Positions 1 to 5,328 of a stretch of 8,207 bases of DNA are shown piece by piece; within the stretch, counting starts at the first letter, position 1; the number at the start of each line of letters is the position of its first letter. The stretch is taken from the NCBI GenBank assembly GCA_019236485.1, contig JAFAIY010000599.1, positions 1 to 8,207 of the forward strand, in the 5' to 3' direction. A model generated the notes under the pieces. That model saw only the letters and a program-made list of their open reading frames with translations. It was not told where the DNA came from and made no database searches. This stretch comes from Comamonas sp. (GTDB lineage Bacteria; Pseudomonadota; Gammaproteobacteria; Burkholderiales; Burkholderiaceae_C). The translations under genes and the position numbers were made by a program.

Positions 1-61
1 TGCCGCAAGCGGCCAGAGCTGCAGCAGCGATCACGGTAGCCAGAATCAGAGAGTTCTTCAT
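1..61 (-). CDS. Small lipoprotein, N-terminal part only (cut by window edge)
   Basis: Only the first 20 codons lie in the window, reading leftwards from an ATG at 61. They encode a lysine-bearing n-region (M-K-N-S), a hydrophobic stretch rich in Ala, Leu, Ile and Val, and then L-A-A-C-G. This is a textbook signal peptidase II lipobox with the lipidated Cys at residue 19. An AGGAA ribosome site lies about six bases upstream of the ATG, which supports this start. The product should therefore be exported and anchored to a membrane. Very short Ala/Pro-rich lipoproteins with this kind of leader are common in Comamonadaceae, but the mature part is outside the window and no function can be given. 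Confidence 0.7.
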   Translation of the reverse strand, partial: MKNSLILATVIAAAALAACG

Positions 62-179
62 AACAGTTCCTAGTTGGTAGGTTCAGCAGACAGTATTTGG
101 ATTGCCATTACGGTCAGCCTTTTGCAGCTATTGATCGCTTTGGCAGATCAGGTCAAACAGTGAATTCGACTCGGGTTGC

Positions 180-210
180 ATTATAGGTAGTTTTGCTCAT
201 TGCTGACTAA
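180..210 (-). promoter_or_regulatory. Probable sigma-70 promoter for the lipoprotein gene
   Basis: On the minus strand a perfect TATAAT lies at 185-180. No good TTGACA is found 16-18 bases upstream; the best match is a weak TTAGTC at 210-205 with a 19-base spacer. Transcription would begin near 173 and give a leader of about 110 bases before the ATG at 61. Two TGAC copies ten bases apart (204-207 and 214-217 on the plus strand) lie around the -35 position and could bind an activator. That is inference only. Confidence 0.4.
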
Positions 211-263
211 CACTGACAGCATCTAAACAATTCCGCACAAATCAACACGTTTCCAACTCACCG

Positions 264-280
264 GGCAAGCCCTGCTTGCC
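264..280. repeat. Inverted repeat GGCAAGC-CCT-GCTTGCC in the 62-431 spacer
   Basis: Two perfect 7-base arms are separated by three bases. The hairpin lies in the 370-base spacer, about 150 bases beyond the stop codon of the roxA-like gene. It has no T-run on either side, so it is not a standard intrinsic terminator, although it could still mark or protect the 3' end of that transcript. The left-arm sequence GGCAAGCC recurs once at 382-389. Apart from this repeat and the promoter near 180-210, I see no gene or RNA in 62-431, which is noticeably richer in A and T than the rest of the window. Confidence 0.4.
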
Positions 281-431
281 GTGGATCACACTTTGGACCA
301 TAAATTATTTTCTGTCAATTTACTGACGCAGCTTTGCCAAATTTTTACAAAGTCAGCAGCAGAGCGATCAGATTCCCGCAAGGCAAGCCACAGGAAAACC
401 ATAAGTTAACATGAGCTCGGTTACAAGTCCA

Positions 432-1562
432 TCAGACCGGTTCGCCGGAGCGCACCCAGCCCGCATCAAACCATGAGGACAGCAGCTCCAGCGCGTCATC
501 GCTGGCACCCGCCAGGTCCTTGCGCGAGAGGGCTTTGGTATCGGCCAGCTTGCGCATCAGGGTCGCATCGCGCCCGCCCGCCAGATAGCTTTCGCCGTTG
601 ATGAAAATGTGTTTGGCGTCATACATCATGCGCGTGCGGCGGTCCAGCACCACGCTCTCGAACATGCCGTTCTCATCGCCATGCTCGAACCAGACATTGG
701 GCTTGGGCTCGGTCAGGTACTCACCCAGCGCACGCTCCAGCGCCAGCGGCTGAGCCATGGCTTTTTGCAGGGCTTCGCGCGCGAAGTCATACATGCCCGC
801 CGGGATTTCAGCGGGGTTGCTCACGGCCTGCTGCTTGGGGTCGCGGTAGATGACCGGATTCTCGGGCTCGTCGGGCTCGTCGGACATGCGCAGCAGCAGC
901 TCGCGTCCCAGTTCGTCACGCGCGGGCGAGCGAAAGCCTATGGAATAGGTCATGCATTCGCCCTCGGCAATGCCGTCATGCGCCCACTTGGGCGGCAGAT
1001 ACAGCATGTCGCCGGGTTCGAGCACGAACTCCTCTTCGGGTTCGAAGTTCGACAAGATCTTCAGCGGCTTGTCCGGCTGCAGCGACAAGTCCTTCTGCCG
1101 CCCTATGCGCCAGCGGCGCCTGCCGTGGGCCTGTAGCAGAAACACGTCATAGCTGTCGAAATGCGGCCCCACCCCGCCCTGATCGGTGGCAAAGCTGATC
1201 ATCAGATCGTCGAGGCGCGCCTCGGGCACAAAGCGGAACTGCTGCAGCAGTTGGTGCACCTGGCTGTCATGCATGTCCACGCCCTGGACCAGCACGGTCC
1301 AGCCGGGCTTGGTCAGCGCCGGCAGGCTGCGGCGCGACAGCGGGCCGTGACTGAGCTTCCAGTTGTCGCCGTCCAGCTGCTGGATCAGGCGCGACTCCAC
1401 GCCCTCTTCCCCGGCCATGGCCAGCAGACGCGCGCGCGGAATGGGAGCTTTGAAGCCCGGAATGGCCTGACGCACCAGCAAAGGCTTTTTGTGCCAGTGG
1501 CGGTGCATGAATTGAGAGGCGGTGAGCCCGCCCAGCAAGGCGAGCGGCGTATTGATATCCAT
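432..1562 (-). CDS. roxA: JmjC/cupin 2-oxoglutarate oxygenase, ribosomal protein L16 arginine hydroxylase type (RoxA/YcfD)
   Basis: The 376-residue protein matches the length of E. coli YcfD (about 373 residues). That enzyme is an Fe(II)/2-oxoglutarate oxygenase which hydroxylates an arginine of ribosomal protein L16 in the cytoplasm. The iron-binding triad is visible: His134-x-Asp136 in GPHFDSYDVF, and distal His195 in LPPKWAHDG. These lie within about ten residues of the YcfD positions I recall (H125, D127, H187). The segment MHRHWHKKPLLVRQAIPGF near the N-terminus is typical of the family, and the C-terminal third should be the dimerisation and winged-helix part. I chose the ATG at 1562, which has AGGA seven bases upstream. 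An in-frame TTG at 1586 would add eight residues but is less likely. The gene lies 77 bases downstream of the AraC-type gene on the same strand and may be partly co-transcribed, but it has no evident link to cresol metabolism. Confidence 0.9.
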   Translation of the reverse strand: MDINTPLALLGGLTASQFMHRHWHKKPLLVRQAIPGFKAPIPRARLLAMAGEEGVESRLIQQLDGDNWKLSHGPLSRRSLPALTKPGWTVLVQGVDMHDSQVHQLLQQFRFVPEARLDDLMISFATDQGGVGPHFDSYDVFLLQAHGRRRWRIGRQKDLSLQPDKPLKILSNFEPEEEFVLEPGDMLYLPPKWAHDGIAEGECMTYSIGFRSPARDELGRELLLRMSDEPDEPENPVIYRDPKQQAVSNPAEIPAGMYDFAREALQKAMAQPLALERALGEYLTEPKPNVWFEHGDENGMFESVVLDRRTRMMYDAKHIFINGESYLAGGRDATLMRKLADTKALSRKDLAGASDDALELLSSWFDAGWVRSGEPV

Positions 1563-1639
1563 GAAGCAGTCCTGCTGTCTAAGCAACGGACTGCATTGTG
1601 CTATAGCGCCAATAACGCGTGCTGGCGCAGATCAAAGCC

Positions 1640-2590
1640 TCAGAGCTGCAGGGCCCGGTATTCGCTGGGCGAGCACCCCGTATAAGCCTTGAAGGCCCGG
1701 CTGAAGTGTGCGCTGTTGCCGAAGCCGCAGCCCATGGCGATTTCCGTGATGGTGCGGTGGGCCAGTGCCGGCGCATGCAGCTCGCGCATGCACAGCTCGA
1801 GCCGGCTTTGCTGGATGAAAGCGCCCAGCGAGAGCTCGCGGCCCGCAAAAGCATTATGCAGATGGCGCTTGCTGCAGTTGAGCGCATCGGCCACCTGGTC
1901 GACCGACAGACCGGGATCACGCACATGGCCGGCCACATAGGCACAGATGCGGTCATACAGAGCCTGCTTCTGCGTGACGGCCGTCACCTGGCCGCTCATG
2001 GCCTGCAGGGACAGATAGACCATATCCACCAGCAGCTCGCCGGCCCGGCGTGCGAGCGGCGCCGTCATATGGTCGAGTTCCTGATAGGTGCTGCGCATGG
2101 TCTGCAGCGCGATGCGCGCAATGCCGGCGCTGCCGCCCACGTTGCGCCCCATCAGCCCGTCCAGGCGCAGGCCGCGCTCTGCAATGCTCTGCTTGGGCAC
2201 CATCATGATCAGATGCTCGGTATGGTAGGGATTCGCCACCTCATAGGGCTGGGAGGTGTCGTAGATCACCCAGTTGCCGTTGCTCACGCTGGCCTGCTGG
2301 CCGTTCTGCAGCACCTGCGCCTGGCCTTCCCAGGGCGCGACGATCTTGAGATAGGCGGCCTCGCTCTCGCGCAGGCGGTGGGAGTCGCGCACCACACGGT
2401 GGCGGCCGGCCTCAAGCTTGGTGAGCATGACATCGCCGGCGTAGGCCACACAGATATTCCCGTCAAAGCGGGTATCGCCATACAAATCCGTATCCAGCCC
2501 CGAGAACAGCTTCGCCATCCAGTCATGCCAGGCTGGTGCGGTCTCTTTCTCCGGCAGGCCATCGGTGCTCAGTACCACGGGCGCGGTCAT
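1640..2590 (-). CDS. AraC/XylS-family transcriptional activator, probable regulator of the pch operon
   Basis: The 316-residue protein has the usual AraC/XylS layout. The N-terminal half (about residues 20-200) resembles the AraC-binding-like domain of FeaR/XylS-type regulators, with a cupin-like stretch around SNGNWVIYDTSQPYEV and then HLIMMVPKQ. The C-terminal 100 residues carry two helix-turn-helix motifs. The first is at about 228-248 (LSVDQVADALNCSKRHLHNAF). The second is at about 280-301, followed by the family signature GFGNSAHFSRAFKAYTGCSPSEYR. The ATG at 2590 is preceded by AAGGAG nine bases upstream; longer in-frame versions reaching to 2770 lack this support and would intrude into the regulatory spacer. 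It is transcribed divergently from the cresol operon, 385 bases away, which is the classic position for a local aromatic-responsive activator. The effector (4-cresol, 4-hydroxybenzaldehyde or a related phenol) is not shown by the sequence. Confidence 0.88.
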   Translation of the reverse strand: MTAPVVLSTDGLPEKETAPAWHDWMAKLFSGLDTDLYGDTRFDGNICVAYAGDVMLTKLEAGRHRVVRDSHRLRESEAAYLKIVAPWEGQAQVLQNGQQASVSNGNWVIYDTSQPYEVANPYHTEHLIMMVPKQSIAERGLRLDGLMGRNVGGSAGIARIALQTMRSTYQELDHMTAPLARRAGELLVDMVYLSLQAMSGQVTAVTQKQALYDRICAYVAGHVRDPGLSVDQVADALNCSKRHLHNAFAGRELSLGAFIQQSRLELCMRELHAPALAHRTITEIAMGCGFGNSAHFSRAFKAYTGCSPSEYRALQL

Positions 2591-2852
2591 GTGCCTTGAC
2601 TCCTTATCGTGCGCATCTCTGTCTGTGTCGACAGTCCATCCCGCGATTATCGGTAAGTACCTGCTTTCCCGCAGGGCGTACAAACCAGCCCCCGCACATG
2701 GGTTCTTAATACTAAGGAAAACCCGTAGCCCGATGCACGATTCATCAAGCGCTTTGTGCACGCTGCGCACAGCGGTCGCGGCCCGCTTTCCCTAGGATCG
2801 CTATCACCCCTAGAAGGGTGCCTACACAAGACACCGGAGGATGACAAGCCCG

Positions 2853-2867
2853 AACATCAAAGATGTT
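2853..2867. repeat. Perfect 15-base inverted repeat AACATC-AAA-GATGTT, candidate operator
   Basis: Six-base arms match perfectly around a three-base AAA centre. The last two bases overlap the first two of the candidate pchA -35 hexamer. Symmetry, size and position fit a binding site for a dimeric regulator. The divergent AraC-type protein would more typically use a direct repeat, so the site may belong to another factor or be a chance palindrome. Confidence 0.4.
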
Positions 2868-2895
2868 GCGTGCGTTCTTTCTCCAACTTTAAGAT
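2866..2895 (+). promoter_or_regulatory. Candidate sigma-70 promoter for the pch operon
   Basis: TTGCGT at 2866-2871 and TAAGAT at 2890-2895 are separated by 18 bases. The -10 element keeps the most conserved T, A and final T. The -35 element is poor (only TTG), as expected of a promoter that needs an activator. Transcription would start near 2902 and leave a leader of about 75 bases. This is the best match I could find by eye in the spacer, not a mapped promoter. Confidence 0.3.
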
Positions 2896-2975
2896 CGCGG
2901 CGCCGAACCGGCATTCCGGCGATCAAAGCTTGTACCTCGTGGCAGTGCACCTCCCTCTGAAGCAAAGGAGTCACC

Positions 2976-4427
2976 ATGATTGAACAATCCATGCTGATCG
3001 GCGGACAGTCCGTCCAGGCCAGCAACGGCGCCATCTTCGAGCGCCGCAACCCGCTCGACGGCTCGGTGGCCACACGCGCCCCCGCAGCGACCACCGAGGA
3101 TGCCGTGCGCGCCGTGGAGGCCGCCCACCAGGCTTTCCCGGCCTGGGCCGCGCTGGGCCCGACCGAGCGCCGCCAGATGCTGATGAAGGCCTCGCAGGCC
3201 CTGGAAGCCAAGGCCGAAGCCTTTGCCGCGGCCATGGCCGCGGAAACCGGCGCCTCGGGCATCTGGGCCGGCTTCAACGTGCATCTGGCCGCCAATATGT
3301 TTCTGGAGGCCGCCTCGCTGACCACCCAGATCAACGGCCAGCTGATTCCTTCCGACATCCCGGGCAGCGTCGCCATGGCCGTGCGCCAGCCGGCCGGCGT
3401 GGTGCTGGGCATCGCACCCTGGAACGCGCCCATCATCCTGGCCGTGCGCGCCATCGCCACGCCCCTGGCCTGCGGCAATACCGTGATCCTCAAGGGATCG
3501 GAACTCTGCCCCGCCACCCACGGCCTGATCATCGAAGCGCTGCAGGAAGGCGGCCTGCCCCCTGGCGTGGTGAACTTCGTGACCAATGCGCCCGAAGATG
3601 CGGGCAAGGTGGTTGAAGCCATGGTGGCCCACCCGGCCGTGCGCCGCGTGAACTTCACGGGCTCCACGCGCGTGGGCCGCATCATCGGCCAGACCTGCGC
3701 CAAGCACCTCAAGCCCGCCATCCTGGAGCTGGGCGGCAAGGCCCCGTTCCTGGTGCTGGACGATGCCGACATCGATGCCGCCGTGGCCGGCTGCACTTTC
3801 GGCGCCTTCGCCAACTCGGGCCAGATCTGCATGTCCACCGAGCGCATCATCGTCGACGAAGCCGTGGCCGAGGAGTTCCTGGCCAAGCTCGTGGCGCGCG
3901 CCACTTCCCTGCCTCTGGGCGACCCGCGCCAGGGCCCGGTGGTGCTGGGCTCGGTGGTGGACATGCATACCGTCAACCGCGTCAACGAACTCATAGACGA
4001 CGCCGTGGCCAAGGGCGCCAAGCTGCTGTGCGGCGGCAAGGCCAGCAACACGCTGATGCCCGCCACGCTGATCGACGGCGTGACGCCCGAGATGCGCATC
4101 TTCCGCGAGGAAACCTTTGCGCCCGTGAAGGCCATAGTGCGCGTGCGCGGCGAAGAGCAGGCGATTGCCATGGCCAACGACAACGAGTTCGGCCTGTCCT
4201 CCGCGGTCTACACCAGGGACAGCGCGCGCGGCTGGCGTGTGGCCGCGCGCATAGAAGCCGGCATCTGCCATGTCAACGGCCCCACGGTGCATGACGAAGC
4301 GCAGATGCCGTTTGGCGGCGTGAAGAACTCGGGCTACGGCCACTTCGGTGGCCAGGCCGGCATCGACGCCTTCACCGACACCCGCTGGATCACCGTGCAG
4401 ACCACCCCGCGCCACTACCCCTTCTGA
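2976..4427 (+). CDS. pchA: 4-Hydroxybenzaldehyde dehydrogenase (PchA-type aldehyde dehydrogenase)
   Basis: This 483-residue NAD(P)-dependent aldehyde dehydrogenase would oxidise 4-hydroxybenzaldehyde to 4-hydroxybenzoate in the cytoplasm, the step after the flavocytochrome encoded downstream. All key residues of the superfamily are present. Asn150 lies in IAPWNAP and Lys173 in ILKGSE. Glu251 lies in LELGGK, the catalytic Cys285 in GQICMS, and the EETFAP motif is at 378-383. Its sequence style resembles vanillin and salicylaldehyde dehydrogenases, so a wider range of aromatic aldehydes is likely. The ATG at 2976 has AAAGGAG five bases upstream. It is the first gene of the operon and ends 46 bases before the cytochrome start. 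The assignment to 4-hydroxybenzaldehyde rests mainly on the pchACXF gene order known from Pseudomonas putida NCIMB 9866 plasmids; the aldehyde dehydrogenase family itself is certain. Confidence 0.88.
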   Translation: MIEQSMLIGGQSVQASNGAIFERRNPLDGSVATRAPAATTEDAVRAVEAAHQAFPAWAALGPTERRQMLMKASQALEAKAEAFAAAMAAETGASGIWAGFNVHLAANMFLEAASLTTQINGQLIPSDIPGSVAMAVRQPAGVVLGIAPWNAPIILAVRAIATPLACGNTVILKGSELCPATHGLIIEALQEGGLPPGVVNFVTNAPEDAGKVVEAMVAHPAVRRVNFTGSTRVGRIIGQTCAKHLKPAILELGGKAPFLVLDDADIDAAVAGCTFGAFANSGQICMSTERIIVDEAVAEEFLAKLVARATSLPLGDPRQGPVVLGSVVDMHTVNRVNELIDDAVAKGAKLLCGGKASNTLMPATLIDGVTPEMRIFREETFAPVKAIVRVRGEEQAIAMANDNEFGLSSAVYTRDSARGWRVAARIEAGICHVNGPTVHDEAQMPFGGVKNSGYGHFGGQAGIDAFTDTRWITVQTTPRHYPF

Positions 4428-4462
4428 TCCACCAGGGTCGGAAAAACTAAAAACATATAACC

Positions 4463-4468
4463 GGAGAA
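4463..4468 (+). promoter_or_regulatory. Ribosome binding site GGAGAA that selects a TTG start for pchC
   Basis: GGAGAA lies five bases upstream of a TTG at 4474. The first in-frame ATG (4498) has no ribosome site at proper distance, and starting there would remove the Lys and His residues of the signal peptide n-region. The site therefore favours the TTG start. Confidence 0.65.
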
Positions 4469-4473
4469 CCAAG

Positions 4474-4794
4474 TTGAAACATGCAACCAAGCTGACCATG
4501 GCAGCCCTGCTGTCAGGCCTGGCGTTCACAGCTGGCACCGCTTCTGCAGCGGATGCGCAAAGCATGGGACCGGGCCAGCGCTTTTACGAAAAGACCTGCG
4601 CCAAATGCCATGAAGCGGGCATAGGCCCCGTCATCAAGGGCCGCGGCTTTCCGCCCGCGACCTATATGATCATCGCGCGCAACGGCATGAACGCCATGCC
4701 GGCCTTCCGCGTGACCGATATCGACGACGCCACGCTGCAGGATCTGGCCGAGTACCTGTCCAAGACCAAGGCTCCCGAGCCTGCCAAGAAGTGA
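4474..4794 (+). CDS. pchC: 4-Cresol dehydrogenase (hydroxylating), cytochrome c subunit
   Basis: From the TTG start the protein has 106 residues. The first 25 form a Sec signal peptide: basic MKHATK, then a hydrophobic core, then a TASA/AD cleavage site. This sends the cytochrome to the periplasm, where the mature part would be about 81 residues. The single haem c attachment motif is C42-A-K-C45-H46, and Met75 in GMNAMPAF is the likely sixth haem ligand. A class I mono-haem cytochrome of this size immediately upstream of pchX and pchF is the cytochrome subunit of p-cresol methylhydroxylase. It accepts electrons from the PchF flavin and passes them to a periplasmic carrier. The C-terminus ends in a charged, Pro/Lys-rich tail. 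Its stop lies 14 bases before the pchX start, so the two are probably translated together. Confidence 0.9.
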   Translation: MKHATKLTMAALLSGLAFTAGTASAADAQSMGPGQRFYEKTCAKCHEAGIGPVIKGRGFPPATYMIIARNGMNAMPAFRVTDIDDATLQDLAEYLSKTKAPEPAKK

Positions 4795-4796
4795 GC

Positions 4797-4801
4797 GGGA
4801 G
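4797..4801 (+). promoter_or_regulatory. Ribosome binding site GGGAG for pchX
   Basis: GGGAG lies seven bases upstream of the ATG at 4809, just after the pchC stop codon. It favours this ATG over an in-frame GTG at 4791 that overlaps the pchC stop and would add six residues (S-G-S-R-L with the initiator) before the Tat motif. Confidence 0.6.
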
Positions 4802-4808
4802 CCGTCTG

Positions 4809-5309
4809 ATGCAAACCGATCGCCGCACTCTTCTCAAGGGCCTGGCCGCAGCCGGCCTGGCCGTCTCCGGCATGGGCTGGGCGCAAGCCGCCAGCACCGC
4901 GGCCAAGGCCGCCACTTCTGCCGAGGTGCTGGCCGTGACCTCGGCACTGCAGGGCTCGGCTCTGGACTCCGCATTTCTGGCCGGCGTCCAGGGCATGGCG
5001 CGCCATGCCGCGCACACGGGCCTGCAAGGCCTGGACAGCGCCGCCTTCAACCAGCTGAGCCAGCTGCTGGCCGACGGCCAGGACACGCTGCTCGTGGGTC
5101 TGCTCGATGACGCATCCGCCACCCTGGTGCTGGACCTGGTGCGCTCCGCAGGCGGACGGGTGCTGGCCGTGGAGAACCACCGCGTGGACGGCTCGGCCGC
5201 CGACTGGGCCAGGGATCTGGGCCGCTCGCTGGCCGCAGGTCAATCGATGAACACCACCGCGGTGGCCGCAGGCAGCGAAGCCCGCGTGTCCTTCCGCTGC
5301 GTGATCTAA
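4809..5309 (+). CDS. pchX: PchX, Tat-signal accessory protein of the 4-cresol operon (function unknown)
   Basis: The 166-residue protein starts with a twin-arginine signal: Asp4-Arg5-Arg6-Thr-Leu-Leu-Lys followed by a hydrophobic Ala/Gly/Leu segment, and a probable cleavage site after WAQA (residue 27). It should be exported by the Tat system. The mature part is Ala/Leu-rich and looks mostly helical. A stretch near residues 95-122 (LLVGLLDD through GGRVLAVENHR) alternates like a small beta-alpha-beta unit. No catalytic or metal-binding motif is apparent, and the only Cys is at 164, three residues from the C-terminus. A gene of this type lies at the same position, between pchC and pchF, in the plasmid-borne p-cresol operons of Pseudomonas putida, where its role was left open. 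PchF itself has no signal peptide, so an escort or assembly role is a reasonable inference. The pchF start is 19 bases downstream. Confidence 0.8.
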   Translation: MQTDRRTLLKGLAAAGLAVSGMGWAQAASTAAKAATSAEVLAVTSALQGSALDSAFLAGVQGMARHAAHTGLQGLDSAAFNQLSQLLADGQDTLLVGLLDDASATLVLDLVRSAGGRVLAVENHRVDGSAADWARDLGRSLAAGQSMNTTAVAAGSEARVSFRCVI

Positions 5310-5328
5310 GAAGCAAGGAAAGCACAGC

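Larger units (their letters stand above)
2591..2975. promoter_or_regulatory. Divergent regulatory region between the AraC-type gene and pchA
   Basis: This 385-base spacer holds no credible gene and must contain the promoters of both divergent units. Visible elements, left to right: the AraC-gene ribosome site; a near-palindrome CGCTGCGCACAGCG at 2761-2774 (six pairs out of seven); CCCTAG repeated at 2790-2795 and 2808-2813, the second inside CACCC/GGGTG arms (2805-2820); the perfect inverted repeat at 2853-2867; a candidate promoter at 2866-2895; and a CGCCG/CGGCG hairpin at 2901-2921 that would lie in the pchA leader. The pchA ribosome site AAAGGAG is at 2964-2970. AraC-family proteins usually bind direct repeats, and I could not identify an unambiguous XylS-type site. 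Confidence 0.6.

Noticed and set aside
1563..1586. TTG at 1586 as start of the roxA-like gene
   Set aside because: The ATG at 1562 has AGGA at good spacing and gives the N-terminus and length expected for YcfD-type proteins.
1619..2599. Open frame of 326 codons on the plus strand opposite the AraC-type gene
   Set aside because: Low-complexity Ala/His/Gln translation without motifs; the minus strand encodes an intact AraC-family protein.
2591..2975. Sigma-54 (-24/-12) promoter for the pch operon
   Set aside because: Only a TGGCA-like piece near 2940 was found, with no properly spaced TTGC element, and the local regulator is not an enhancer-binding AAA+ protein.
2756..2983. Small open frame of 75 codons on the plus strand in the pchA upstream region
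   Set aside because: No ribosome site, no recognisable protein pattern, and it runs through the promoter and palindromes and overlaps the pchA start.
2889..4565. Long open frame (558 codons) on the minus strand opposite pchA
   Set aside because: Its translation is rich in His, Gly, Ala and Arg with no recognisable domain, as expected of the antisense of a GC-rich gene. pchA on the plus strand has all ALDH catalytic motifs. The other minus frame at 2822-4183 is rejected for the same reason.
4791..4811. GTG at 4791 overlapping the pchC stop as the pchX start
   Set aside because: GGGAG is well spaced for the ATG at 4809, which also puts the twin Arg at residues 5-6.
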